Source of the DNA: Anoxybacteroides tepidamans
GTDB taxonomy: Bacteria > Bacillota > Bacilli > Bacillales > Anoxybacillaceae
Length of the DNA stretch: 64,000 nucleotides
Direction: 5' to 3'
NCBI RefSeq assembly: GCF_014201465.1
Contig: NZ_JACHEP010000001.1
Span: 166,833 to 230,832 of the forward strand
Position 1 is the first letter of the stretch. Each line of letters begins with the position of its first letter. Positions 26,406 to 34,566 of this stretch are shown here, piece by piece. The translations under genes were made by a program, and so were the position numbers. The notes under the pieces were generated by a model, which searched no databases, had not been told where the DNA came from, and worked only from the letters and a program-made list of their open reading frames with translations.

Positions 26406-26900
26406 ATGAAAAGCGGAAAAGAGCAAACAGCTGATTTGCGATGGGCGCTGCAAAAAAGAATGAAAGAAGTGCTCGGACGTTCCCTGCATATCCGCCATGT
26501 CGATTCCGGTTCTTGCAATGGCTGCGATTTTGAAATGAATACGTTAACTAATCCGATTTACGATATTCAACGGTTCGGCGTCGATTTTGTCGCCTCCCCT
26601 CGCCATGCAGATATGCTAATGGTGACTGGCGGTGTAACGAGACATTTAGAAGAGGCGCTTATAAAAACGTACAACGCTGCTTCCGAGCCAAAAATGGTTG
26701 TCGCTATTGGAGCTTGTGCGTGCAGCGGTGGGATTTTCGGACGTACTTATGCTAATTACGGTGGGATTGATCATATCGTTCCTGTCTATGTTTATGTCCC
26801 TGGTTGTCCTCCTCGACCAGAAGCGATTATCGAAGGAATTTTATTGGCGCTCGATCGATATGAAGAGTTATCAAGAAATAAAGGAGAGAATAGGCATTGA
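26406..26900 (+). CDS. hyfI: Hydrogenase small subunit (HyfI/NuoB-like)
   Basis: A 164-residue small subunit binding the proximal [4Fe-4S] cluster. The ligand cysteines are in SCNGCDFE, the CAC of GACACSGG, and PGCPPRP. It has no extra C-terminal clusters, as in group-4 enzymes. GGAAGTATGATACA precedes the ATG. Its stop overlaps the TTG start of the ArsR gene by four bases. Confidence 0.92.
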   Translation: MKSGKEQTADLRWALQKRMKEVLGRSLHIRHVDSGSCNGCDFEMNTLTNPIYDIQRFGVDFVASPRHADMLMVTGGVTRHLEEALIKTYNAASEPKMVVAIGACACSGGIFGRTYANYGGIDHIVPVYVYVPGCPPRPEAIIEGILLALDRYEELSRNKGENRH

Positions 26901-27229
26901 ATTTAGAACTGCAGCAATTTAAAGCGGATTTTTTTAAAGCCCTCGCTCATCCGTTACGAATTCGCATTTTAGAATTATTGTGTGAAGGAGATAAAAACGT
27001 CAACGAACTGCAAACGTTAATTGGCAGTGAAGGATCGGCTGTTTCGCAACAACTGGCGATCTTACGAAGCAAAAACATTGTTTACGGAACGAAAGACGGA
27101 AACCGCGTTGTCTACTCGTTACGCGACCCAATGATTAAAGAGTTATTAGCTATCGCCCGGCAAATTTTTAACAACCATTTGATTGACACCATTTCCATGC
27201 TAGACAAGTTTAATGACGAAGCCGAATAA
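26897..27229 (+). CDS. ArsR-family winged-helix regulator in the hyf operon
   Basis: A 110-residue regulator starting at TTG 26897 (AAGGAGAG seven bases upstream). The HTH has ALAHPLRIRILELL, VNELQTLIGSEGSAVSQQLAILR and a wing GTKDGNRVVYSL. Only one cysteine (residue 29) is present and the ELCVCD-type metal site is missing, so a different signal is likely. Last gene of the hyf operon, overlapping hyfI by four bases, so it probably autoregulates the hydrogenase. Its signal is unknown. Confidence 0.85.
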   Translation: MNLELQQFKADFFKALAHPLRIRILELLCEGDKNVNELQTLIGSEGSAVSQQLAILRSKNIVYGTKDGNRVVYSLRDPMIKELLAIARQIFNNHLIDTISMLDKFNDEAE

Positions 27230-27233
27230 GAAA

Positions 27234-27273
27234 AGCCCTCTCATTCATTTGCCAATGAGGGGGCTCTCTTTTT
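27234..27273 (+). terminator. Terminator of the hyf operon
   Basis: AGCCCTCTCATT (27234-27245) pairs with AATGAGGGGGCT (27254-27265) and is followed by CTCTTTTT. Confidence 0.85.
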
Positions 27274-27327
27274 CTCTTTGCTCTCGTATTTTCTTCTTTT
27301 ATAATAGGGAAAGGGAGGTGAAAGAGA

Positions 27328-27729
27328 GTGGAAAAAGAAACGATTGTAAAAGAAATTGTCAAAGCGCTCGAGTTATTCTCAGACAAAATTCATCACGAAA
27401 TGCGAGAGATGGGACAACAGCTTCGCACAGAAATGCATGAAATGGGGCAGCAACTTCGCACGGAAATGCATGAAATGGGGCAGCAACTTCGCACGGAAAT
27501 GCATGAAATGGGGCAGCAACTTCGCACGGAAATTCGTGACGTGGAAAGCAGACTAGAAACAAAAATTGATACTCTCCGCCAAGAGATGAATGAACGGTTC
27601 GAGCAACTAAACGAAAAAATCGATGAACTACGCGACGAGTTAACCGACACGCAAGAAACCGTTGATTTGCTTTCTTCCAAAACGCTCCAGCATGAACGAA
27701 AACTTCGCAGTCTTTATCGCCAATCGTAG
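27328..27729 (+). CDS. Hendecad-repeat coiled-coil protein, paralogue 1
   Basis: A 133-residue cytoplasmic protein. Its GTG start is preceded by AGGGAGGTGA, and a TATAAT box lies about 25 bases upstream. Domain order: conserved head (KEIVKALELFSDKI), four tandem 11-residue repeats of the MGQQLRTEMHE type (residues 28-71), a heptad stretch (ERFEQLNEKIDELRDEL) and a conserved tail (TQETVDLLSSKTLQHERKL). Hydrophobic residues at positions 1, 5 and 9 of each repeat fit a hendecad (4-4-3) coiled coil. It has no TM helix or enzymatic motif. Family function unknown; three paralogues occur in this window. Confidence 0.85.
   Translation: MEKETIVKEIVKALELFSDKIHHEMREMGQQLRTEMHEMGQQLRTEMHEMGQQLRTEMHEMGQQLRTEIRDVESRLETKIDTLRQEMNERFEQLNEKIDELRDELTDTQETVDLLSSKTLQHERKLRSLYRQS
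27409..27540 (+). repeat. Four 33-bp tandem repeats inside coiled-coil gene 1
   Basis: Four in-frame units (27409, 27442, 27475, 27508) that are nearly identical at nucleotide level. Such identity suggests recent expansion and possible copy-number change by slippage. Confidence 0.9.
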
Positions 27730-27786
27730 TCCCTCACGTTCGCAACGGATCGTTTATCACTATTTTACATGGGGAAGGAGAAAATA

Positions 27787-28122
27787 ATGGAACAAAATGT
27801 ATTGTTACAGGAAATTGTAAAAGCGCTCGAATTATTTTCGGAAAAAATTCACCATGAAATGCAAGAATTGGGCGATCAACTCCGTGCAGAAATGCATGAA
27901 ATGGGCAATCAGCTCCGTGCAGAAATGCATGGAATGGGCGATCAGCTCCGCGCGGAAATGCAAGAATTTCGTGCGGAAGTGAATGAGCGGTTTGATCGAC
28001 TTGACATGAAAATCGCTAGCTTGCGCATTGAGCTAACCGAAACGCAAGAAACGGTTGATTTTCTCTCATCGAAAACGATTCAGCATGAGCGAAAACTCCG
28101 CATTCTCTACGGGCAATCGTAA
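27787..28122 (+). CDS. Hendecad-repeat coiled-coil protein, paralogue 2
   Basis: Starts at the ATG at 27787 (GGAAGGAGAAA upstream; an in-frame ATG at 27769 contains this ribosome site and is unlikely). 111 residues: head QEIVKALELFSEKI, three 11-residue repeats of the GDQLRAEMHE type (nucleotides 27868-27966), then VNERFDRLDMKI and the tail TQETVDFLSSKTIQHERKL. It sits 57 bases after paralogue 1 and is clearly a tandem duplicate. No own promoter is obvious, so the two may be co-transcribed. Confidence 0.85.
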   Translation: MEQNVLLQEIVKALELFSEKIHHEMQELGDQLRAEMHEMGNQLRAEMHGMGDQLRAEMQEFRAEVNERFDRLDMKIASLRIELTETQETVDFLSSKTIQHERKLRILYGQS

Positions 28123-28137
28123 GGATCGCATTAATAG

Positions 28138-28172
28138 AAAAATCGGCAAACTAAATAGGTTCGCCGATTTTT
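28138..28172. terminator. Bidirectional terminator between coiled-coil gene 2 and aroK
   Basis: AAAAATCGGC (28138-28147) pairs with GCCGATTTTT (28163-28172). It ends both convergent transcripts. Confidence 0.85.
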
Positions 28173-28193
28173 CGCTTCATAATGTAAGGATTA

Positions 28194-28757
28194 TTACTCA
28201 TTTGATTCATACACTTCCCATGTCCATTTGATGGATTCAACGATTTGGTTTGCCGCTGTTTCTGGATCAAGATCGTTTGTAAGCAACCGGGAATTATGAA
28301 TCGAATAAGCCTCTCTCCTCTGCAGGAACAATCGTTCTATTTCTTCTAACGTTTTATTTTTTAATACCGGCCGATTATTAACGATTAATGGTAATCGTTC
28401 TTTCCAACAATCCCACGATAAATCTAAAAAAAAGACAATACAATGGGATAAGCAAGCATTTCGTACTTCCTCTTGCAAATAGGCGCCTCCTCCGAGAGAA
28501 ATAACCTTCAATCGCTTATTTGTGCAAAGGTCAACAATTAACTCTCTCTCTACTTTTCGAAAGTAGTCTTCCCCCATCTGCTCGAAAATTGCTGGAATTG
28601 ACATATGATGCCGATTTTCTATTTCTTGGTCTACATCAATAAAATCTCGATATAGCTTTTTGGCCACAAGTTGGCCGATCGTTGTTTTTCCTACTCCCAT
28701 AAAACCGATTAATACAATATTTTTCTCCCGAAGAGGAAGTTCCGAATATTCCTTCAT
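28194..28757 (-). CDS. aroK: Shikimate kinase
   Basis: A 187-residue P-loop kinase that phosphorylates shikimate in the aromatic amino acid pathway. Walker A GFMGVGKTT is at about 18-26, the DVD metal/substrate aspartates follow, FRKVE gives the shikimate-binding arginine, LGGGA the glycine triad, and NNRPVL the lid arginine. All family residues are present. It follows the LacI gene by 16 bases (GGAAGGTGA ribosome site) and appears co-transcribed, an unusual setting for aroK; another sugar-acid kinase role is possible but not supported by motif changes. Confidence 0.88.
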   Translation of the reverse strand: MKEYSELPLREKNIVLIGFMGVGKTTIGQLVAKKLYRDFIDVDQEIENRHHMSIPAIFEQMGEDYFRKVERELIVDLCTNKRLKVISLGGGAYLQEEVRNACLSHCIVFFLDLSWDCWKERLPLIVNNRPVLKNKTLEEIERLFLQRREAYSIHNSRLLTNDLDPETAANQIVESIKWTWEVYESNE

Positions 28758-28773
28758 AACTTAGTCACCTTCC

Positions 28774-29811
28774 CTACGATGAATGAGGAATCCCGCTTGA
28801 ACTTTCTCGCACAACGAGTTCCGGCTGCAAAATCAGGCGCTTTGGTTCACTTGTTTCCCCTGTCATGCGTTTATGTAAAATATGAGCTGCATGAACGCCG
28901 ATCCGTTCCGGAAACGCGGCAATTGTTGTTAAAGGGGGATGGAAGATAGCCGATTCTTGAATGTTGTCAAAACCGACAATCGCTATGTCGCGTCCCGGCA
29001 TCATTCCCACTTCTTTTAATCCAAGCATCGCCCCGAACGCAACGACATCGTTATAACAAAACGCAGCTGTTGGCGGGTTTGGAAGCTCTAAAGCGCGCTT
29101 CATCGCTTCCATTCCACCTTTCCGCGTCGTTAGCGATTGGATCAACAGTGATTCATCAAGCTCAATGCCAGCCTGCTCAAGCGCTTCACAGTACCCTTTT
29201 TTGCGATCCCTCCACACAGATGAGCCAGAAAAACCACCTATAAACGCAATTCGCCGATGCCCTTGTTGAATTAAATGTTTTGTCGCTAATCTTCCGCCGG
29301 CTACGTTATCAATTCCAACATAATCAAACTGCCTCATCGGAAGTTCTTCTCTTGCCACCAAAACAACCGGAATTCCCCATTGCTTAAGCCGTTCAACCAT
29401 GTCTACAGAGCAGCCGGGAACTGGACTCATAATGACTCCGCCGACCCGATATTCAAGCATTGTCGAAAGAAGTTCGTCTTGTTTAGCCGGAGAATCAAAT
29501 GTAGTTCCTAAAATGACTGTATATCCTTCTTGATCTAATGATTCATGAACACCTGCTAGCAAATCAGAAAAAAACGGATTCCCAATTTCTGTTATAATTA
29601 ATCCAACAGTTGAAGAACGATGTGACCGTAAATTCGCAGCAACCCGATCATAAACATATCCTAGTTCCTTCATCGAGTTCAATACTTTTTCTCGCGTTTC
29701 TTTCGAAATATGCGGACTTCCCCGCACAACGAGAGAAGCCGTTGCCCGCGACACGCCAGCGTGATTGGCTACTTGTTGCAGAGTAACTCGAGATCTTCTT
29801 TTTTCTGTCAT
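28774..29811 (-). CDS. LacI-family transcriptional regulator
   Basis: A 345-residue repressor. HTH at residues 9-30 (VTLQQVANHAGVSRATASLV), hinge helix (VAANLRSHRSS), then a periplasmic-binding-protein-like effector domain (TVGLIITEIGNPFFSDLLAG to LVVRES). GGAGGA lies nine bases before the ATG. It sits downstream of the TRAP transporter operon, behind a terminator, and is the best candidate to bind the three identical palindromes upstream of that operon. The effector is unknown; it is probably an intermediate or the substrate of the operon. Confidence 0.9.
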   Translation of the reverse strand: MTEKRRSRVTLQQVANHAGVSRATASLVVRGSPHISKETREKVLNSMKELGYVYDRVAANLRSHRSSTVGLIITEIGNPFFSDLLAGVHESLDQEGYTVILGTTFDSPAKQDELLSTMLEYRVGGVIMSPVPGCSVDMVERLKQWGIPVVLVAREELPMRQFDYVGIDNVAGGRLATKHLIQQGHRRIAFIGGFSGSSVWRDRKKGYCEALEQAGIELDESLLIQSLTTRKGGMEAMKRALELPNPPTAAFCYNDVVAFGAMLGLKEVGMMPGRDIAIVGFDNIQESAIFHPPLTTIAAFPERIGVHAAHILHKRMTGETSEPKRLILQPELVVRESSSGIPHSS

Positions 29812-30011
29812 AATACAAATTCCTCCACCGCTGTTGCATAGCTATACCGTTTATTACATATTGTAAACGAGTACATGAAATGTAGCAACTTAGCAATCTT
29901 CCCCCTCCTACTAAAGACACAATATTTCTAAGTACAGCAGTAAAATCCATTCATTCTACATTAAAACTATGAGCATTCAACTAATTTAGTTTTCTCAAAA
30001 GTTACAAGCAT

Positions 30012-30051
30012 AAAAATTCCCCTTCCTGCAATTCCAAGGCACTAGAAGGGG
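30012..30051 (-). terminator. Terminator of the TRAP/CoA-transferase operon
   Basis: CCCCTTC (30019-30025) pairs with GAAGGGG (30045-30051). On the minus strand it is followed by AATTTTTATG. Confidence 0.65.
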
Positions 30052-30071
30052 CGGGTTCATCATCGCATTTG

Positions 30072-31355
30072 TCACATACCAGTAAACCACTGAAGCGGAA
30101 CAGTAATGATGGATGGAAACAAAATGACTAATACAATAACCACTATTTCTACGAGCAAAAACGGCCATATGCCTTTTAAAATATCTTCAATGCTAATTTT
30201 CGCCACACTACATGAAACATTTAGAACTGTTCCAACAGGAGGCGTTAACAGCCCGATACATCCGGCAAGAATAAAGACAATACCGAAATACACAGGATCA
30301 ATTCCTGACATTTTTATAACCGGCATAAGTACAGGAGTAAGAATTAAAATCATCGGTGTTAAATCGAGCATTGTTCCGATAATTAACACTAAAATAAGAA
30401 TCGCAAACAGAAGAAGCATTTGCTTTCCAATCAACGGCTGAAGGATGTTCATTAAAGTTGTCGGTACGTTCGCAACCGTGATCAGCCATGCAGAAACCAT
30501 CGCCGCCGCCACAAGAAACATAACCACACTTGTCGTTTTGGCTGCGGCGACAAGAACATCGTATAAATCTTTTATTTTGAGTTCACGATAAATGACTAAT
30601 CCGACAAACAATGCATAAAACGCCGCCACTACTGCCGCTTCTGTCGGAGTAAATACCCCTCCGCGAAGCCCGCCAACAATAATGACAGGCAATAAAAGTG
30701 CCCACAACGCTTCTCGTGTTGCCTTCCACTTTTCTTTTGCCGATTTGCGTGGAAGCACTTCCGCACGATCACGGCGTACGACCAGCCACCAAGTGATCAT
30801 CAATCCAATTCCAAGAAGAATACCAGGAACGATGCCACCCATAAATAATTTCGTAATCGATACCCCGCTCGATACACCGAAAATAATCATCGGAATGCTA
30901 GGAGGAATGACTGGCGCAATAATGCCGCCTGCTGCGATCAAGCCGGCTGAACGATTTCGATCATGTCCAGCCTTCACCATCATCGGAATAAGAATAGCAC
31001 CAAGAGCAGCTGCATCCGCTACAGCCGAACCGGACAAACCGGCAAAAAGAACGCTAGCAAGAATCGCAACATATCCTAATCCACCACGAATATGTCCAAA
31101 AAACGCCATCGCAAAGTTCACAATTCGGGTAGAAATACCGCCTGCATTCATCAATTCCCCTGCCAAAATAAAGAAAGGAACAGCCATTAATGGAAAGCTA
31201 TCAGCTCCTTTGACAAGGTTTTGCGCAATAATTTGACTGTCAAACATATCTAAATAAAGCATGAGCCCAACGCTGCTAACGAGCAACGCAAATGCAATTG
31301 GAACACCTAACGCCATCACAGCAATCAACGAACCGACAAAAATAGCAACCGACAC
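30072..31355 (-). CDS. dctM: TRAP transporter large permease (DctM)
   Basis: A 427-residue ion-transporter-superfamily protein with about 12-13 TM helices. LAGLSGSAVADAAALG, GIIAPVIPPSIPMIIFGV, TPTEAAVVAAFYAL and LTPPVGTVLN are classic DctM blocks. It starts at GTG 31355, sharing one base with the dctQ stop, with AGGAGGTGA upstream. It imports an organic acid using the sodium gradient together with DctQ and DctP. Confidence 0.95.
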   Translation of the reverse strand: MSVAIFVGSLIAVMALGVPIAFALLVSSVGLMLYLDMFDSQIIAQNLVKGADSFPLMAVPFFILAGELMNAGGISTRIVNFAMAFFGHIRGGLGYVAILASVLFAGLSGSAVADAAALGAILIPMMVKAGHDRNRSAGLIAAGGIIAPVIPPSIPMIIFGVSSGVSITKLFMGGIVPGILLGIGLMITWWLVVRRDRAEVLPRKSAKEKWKATREALWALLLPVIIVGGLRGGVFTPTEAAVVAAFYALFVGLVIYRELKIKDLYDVLVAAAKTTSVVMFLVAAAMVSAWLITVANVPTTLMNILQPLIGKQMLLLFAILILVLIIGTMLDLTPMILILTPVLMPVIKMSGIDPVYFGIVFILAGCIGLLTPPVGTVLNVSCSVAKISIEDILKGIWPFLLVEIVVIVLVILFPSIITVPLQWFTGM

Positions 31356-31894
31356 TATTGTTCACCTCCTGATGCTCGAACCCGATACTGTTCTTCCTTT
31401 AAATTTTCTAGTTTTTTTATGGGGGAGTTTTTATGTTGAGATATCGTCTTGTACATCTGAGTAAAAGTAATGACAATCATTCCAATACTTAATACGATGC
31501 CAATTCCATAAACAAACGATAAAGGTAAGCCCGTAGCAGGAGCCTTGCTTTCCAAGCTATCCATCGTCATTTTCCAGCTTCCTTGCAACACTAGTCCTAA
31601 AATATATAGAATAATAAGTTGTCCAACGATCAAAACGATGCGGCGAACGCGATCCGGCAACTTCGTCACAACAAGATCCATCCCTAAATGACTTCCGTCT
31701 TTCAATGCAACAATGGATCCTAAAAATACCATCCAAATGAACAAAAAGCGCGACATTTCTTCTGACCACGTAATTCCAGAATGAAAGGCATAACGCAACA
31801 CAACATTGCCGAAGACAAGAATAGCCATAAATGCTAAGCATAATGCCATTAATACTTGCAATAGCTTATCAAACATAAACAAAATCTTTTTCAT
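31355..31894 (-). CDS. dctQ: TRAP transporter small permease (DctQ)
   Basis: A four-TM protein of about 179 residues; start ATG 31894 with AAGGAGGAG upstream (a longer frame has no ribosome site). The WSEEMSRFLFIWMVFLGS block and the helix 1/2 layout are typical of DctQ. It lies between dctP and dctM, translationally coupled to dctM. Confidence 0.9.
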   Translation of the reverse strand: MKKILFMFDKLLQVLMALCLAFMAILVFGNVVLRYAFHSGITWSEEMSRFLFIWMVFLGSIVALKDGSHLGMDLVVTKLPDRVRRIVLIVGQLIILYILGLVLQGSWKMTMDSLESKAPATGLPLSFVYGIGIVLSIGMIVITFTQMYKTISQHKNSPIKKLENLKEEQYRVRASGGEQ

Positions 31895-31925
31895 CCCCAC
31901 TCCTCCTTGCGACCGTGATAGGAAA

Positions 31926-31960
31926 ATAACTCTTAAGAGGGACTTCCTCTTAAGAGTTAT
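31926..31960. other. Perfect 15-bp intra-operon hairpin between dctP and dctQ
   Basis: 31926-31940 and 31946-31960 are exact reverse complements with a 5-base loop. There is no strong T-run (ATTTTCC on the minus strand), so it most likely protects the dctP message from 3' decay or causes partial termination, making binding protein more abundant than permease. Confidence 0.75.
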
Positions 31961-31972
31961 GGGCATAGTGCC

Positions 31973-32992
31973 TTATTTTCCCGCTTCTATCAATTTGTTT
32001 ACAAGATCTTCTCCGAATTTTGCTGCATATTTTTTATAAATCGGTTGTACTTTATCAATAAACTTTTGTTTTTCTGCCGGAGTTAATTCGGTAATCACCA
32101 TTCCTTCCTGTTTTAAATAGTCAAATGATTCTGTGTCTTCTTGCTGGTTTAATTTTCGTTGATAATCTTTTACTTCCTCCGCTGCTTTTGTAATAATTTC
32201 TCGCTCTTTATCAGAGAGTGTATCCCAAAACTTTTTGCTGATCATAAATACGCTAGCGTTGTACACATGCCCTGTTTTTGTTAAGTATTTTTGCACTTCG
32301 TAAAATTTGCTCGCTTTTACGTTTCCAACAGGGTTTTCTTGACCATCCACAACATGTTGTTCCAATGCTGTAAATAACTCGGTAAATGCCATTGGCACAG
32401 GGGTCGCCCCTAGCTCTTTCCATAAATCGATATGAAGCTCGTTTTCTAATGTCCGAACTTTTAATCCTTTAATGTCATCAACACTTTTAACTTCTCTCAC
32501 ATTGTTTGTTAAGTGACGGAACCCGTTTTCCCAATAGTTTAAGCCGATGACGCCGACAGACGGCAAGTCTTTTAATAACTCTTGTCCGATTTCTCCGTCA
32601 AGCACTTTGTAAGCGGTTTCTGAATCTTTGAATAAAAATGGTAAATCTAACACAGCAAAGCGCGGCGCAAACGATGAAATTGGTCCTGTTGACATCGTCG
32701 TCCCTTGAATTGAACCCATTTTCAATCCTTCAAAAACCGCTAAGTCCCCACCTAATTGACCATCGGGATAAACTTCTACTTTAATCGAACCACCTGTTTC
32801 TTTTTCGACAATTTCACCAAACTTATACAATCCTTTCGTAAGCGATCGATCTTTTGATGTCACAACAGCTAGTTTCATAACTTTTGGACTCGTTGTTTTT
32901 CCTGCAGAATCTTTTTCTCCCGACGAAGATTGCGAAGAACATCCAACAAGAGACAACATACAAGCCAACAACAAAACAAACCATTTTTTCAT
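31973..32992 (-). CDS. dctP: TRAP transporter solute-binding protein (DctP), lipoprotein
   Basis: A 339-residue extracytoplasmic receptor. The signal peptide ends in a LVGC lipobox near residue 18. EVYPDGQLGGD, GTTMSTGPISSFAPRFAVLDLPFLF and the LNYWENGFRHLTN/VRTLEN arginine region that clamps the carboxylate are family hallmarks. The length is standard. It probably binds a carboxylate or sugar acid; specificity cannot be read. AAAGGGGTG lies nine bases before the ATG. Confidence 0.93.
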   Translation of the reverse strand: MKKWFVLLLACMLSLVGCSSQSSSGEKDSAGKTTSPKVMKLAVVTSKDRSLTKGLYKFGEIVEKETGGSIKVEVYPDGQLGGDLAVFEGLKMGSIQGTTMSTGPISSFAPRFAVLDLPFLFKDSETAYKVLDGEIGQELLKDLPSVGVIGLNYWENGFRHLTNNVREVKSVDDIKGLKVRTLENELHIDLWKELGATPVPMAFTELFTALEQHVVDGQENPVGNVKASKFYEVQKYLTKTGHVYNASVFMISKKFWDTLSDKEREIITKAAEEVKDYQRKLNQQEDTESFDYLKQEGMVITELTPAEKQKFIDKVQPIYKKYAAKFGEDLVNKLIEAGK

Positions 32993-33060
32993 TTATAAGC
33001 GCACCCCTTTGAAAATGAATTAATAACGATGAAACATCTTAAATACTCTGCTTAGCGTCT

Positions 33061-34260
33061 TTATATAATTTTTTTATTTTGAAGATCTTGTATTTCCGTT
33101 TCCGACAGTCCCAACATATCGTGTAAAATTTCATAATTATGTTCTCCTAAATCAGGAGCGATATGCCGGATCGTTCCCGGTGTTTTTTCAAATTTCGGAA
33201 CAATTCCCGGCACTTTGATTTTCCCTAGGCGAGGATGTTTCACTTCAATAATATTCTCACGTGCTTGATAGTGCGGGTGTTCGAAAATATCTTTAATATT
33301 TAAAATCGGGCTGACCGGAACACCGTATTCATCTAAAAGATGTAAAAGTTCTTCACGCCGCATCGATTGAATCCAATCAGCAACCATTTGATTCATTTCG
33401 TCATTATTTTGCAATCTTCGTTCGTTTGTACAAAATTTCTCATTTGTTAAAAGATCTTCTCTATTCATCGCTTTCGCTAACCGCTCAAACGTAGAATCTG
33501 TGCTTGTCACTAGCACGACCCAATGCCCATCCTTTGTCATAAAAGTTCCTGCTGGGCTTGAGTGGCCTGCTAAACCTGGTGACCGCTCTCTAATTTTTCC
33601 TAGCTGATCATATTCAGCAACTAAAAATTCTAGCATGCGAAACACGGATTCATAAAGAGCGATATCGACCATTTGTCCTTCGCCATTTGGATGAGCATCC
33701 CGATAATAAATGGCCGTCACCGCTGCAAATGCCACATAAATTCCTGTAATATAATCCGTTAAAGAGAACGGAGGGCTGACAGGCGGACGGTCAGGAAATC
33801 CTTGAAGATACGTAAATCCACTAAATGCTGTAGCCGGTGTGCCAAATCCCGCTTTTTCTCGGAACGGGCCGGTCTGACCATAGCCTGATACACGAATCAT
33901 CACTAAATTAGGGTTGATTTTTTTTAGTTCCTCATATCCGCCTCCCCATTTTTCTAATGTGCCAGGCCGAAAATTTTCAATGACGATATCCACTTTGCTT
34001 ACTAGCTTTTTAAAAATGTTCATTCCTTCTTCTTTCCGTAAATCAAGAGTAAGCGACTTTTTATTTCGCGATAGGCCAGGCCACCGTAACGGTTCGTGAT
34101 CAAGGAAAGGGCCGACATGCCGAAGCGTATCTCCTTTCTCTGGCATTTCTACTTTAATGACATCAGCGCCAAAATCTCCGAGCAACACCGCGCCAAATGG
34201 CGCAGCAATCATCGTTGATACATCTAACACTTTAACTCCTTCTAATGGCAGTCTACTCAT
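33061..34260 (-). CDS. CaiB/BaiF-type (class III) CoA transferase
   Basis: About 399 residues from the ATG at 34260 (AGGGAGGAAT upstream). Family features: LPLEGVKVLDVSTMIAAPFG, LGDFGADVIKVE, NKKSLTLDLRKEEG, IENFRPGTLEKWG and GYGQTGPFREKAGF. The residue at the usual catalytic aspartate appears to be Glu (ALYES in VDIALYESVF). It moves CoA between carboxylic acids through acyl-enzyme anhydride chemistry. In this operon it would activate the imported acid before cleavage by the citryl-CoA-lyase-like enzyme (inference). Confidence 0.9.
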   Translation of the reverse strand: MSRLPLEGVKVLDVSTMIAAPFGAVLLGDFGADVIKVEMPEKGDTLRHVGPFLDHEPLRWPGLSRNKKSLTLDLRKEEGMNIFKKLVSKVDIVIENFRPGTLEKWGGGYEELKKINPNLVMIRVSGYGQTGPFREKAGFGTPATAFSGFTYLQGFPDRPPVSPPFSLTDYITGIYVAFAAVTAIYYRDAHPNGEGQMVDIALYESVFRMLEFLVAEYDQLGKIRERSPGLAGHSSPAGTFMTKDGHWVVLVTSTDSTFERLAKAMNREDLLTNEKFCTNERRLQNNDEMNQMVADWIQSMRREELLHLLDEYGVPVSPILNIKDIFEHPHYQARENIIEVKHPRLGKIKVPGIVPKFEKTPGTIRHIAPDLGEHNYEILHDMLGLSETEIQDLQNKKII

Positions 34261-34519
34261 ATTCCTCCCTCTTTCCGTTTGTCGTGTAACATTGCTCAAG
34301 ATGAAGCAATAATGCGACTTTTGTTTTCATATGATTGGGATGCTTCTGAATAATCTCTTTGACTTTTGATTGTAAATGTGTATCTTCTTCTCATAGATTG
34401 ATTAAATGAATTAACCTTTTTATTTCTTGGTCCGAGATATAATTCGGGTCAATTCCAATGAGAACTCGTAAAGCATCATAACCGAGAAAACTAAACATCA
34501 CATCGTTGCCCGGCTTCAT
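34253..34519 (-). pseudogene. Small interrupted ORF (88 codons with one in-frame TGA)
   Basis: Reading from the ATG at 34519 (AGGA upstream) gives 42 codons beginning MKPGNDVMFSFLGYDALRV, then TGA at 34391-34393, then 45 more sense codons (EEDTHLQSKVKEIIQKHP, MKTKVALLLHLEQ) to TAG at 34253. The second half ends seven bases inside the CoA-transferase start, as genes in this operon usually do, so the two halves look like one former gene. I do not recognise the family. Either a nonsense mutation, a base error, or two small coupled peptides. Confidence 0.55.
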
Positions 34520-34566
34520 ACGTTTCCTCGACGATAAATGGAGAGGAAATCCTCCCCTTATCATCG

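Noticed and set aside
27409-27540. CRISPR-like array
   Set aside because: The repeats are contiguous, in frame, without spacers, and encode a coiled coil.
27359-27680. Long antisense ORFs over the coiled-coil repeats
   Set aside because: They arise because 33-bp units without stops stay open in several frames; they have no ribosome sites and cysteine/phenylalanine-rich nonsense composition. The same applies at 55894-56431.
34391-34393. TGA read as selenocysteine or tryptophan in the broken ORFs
   Set aside because: No SECIS-like hairpin was seen next to the TGAs, other genes in the window use TGA as a normal stop, and the positions have no redox context. A simple nonsense mutation is more likely.
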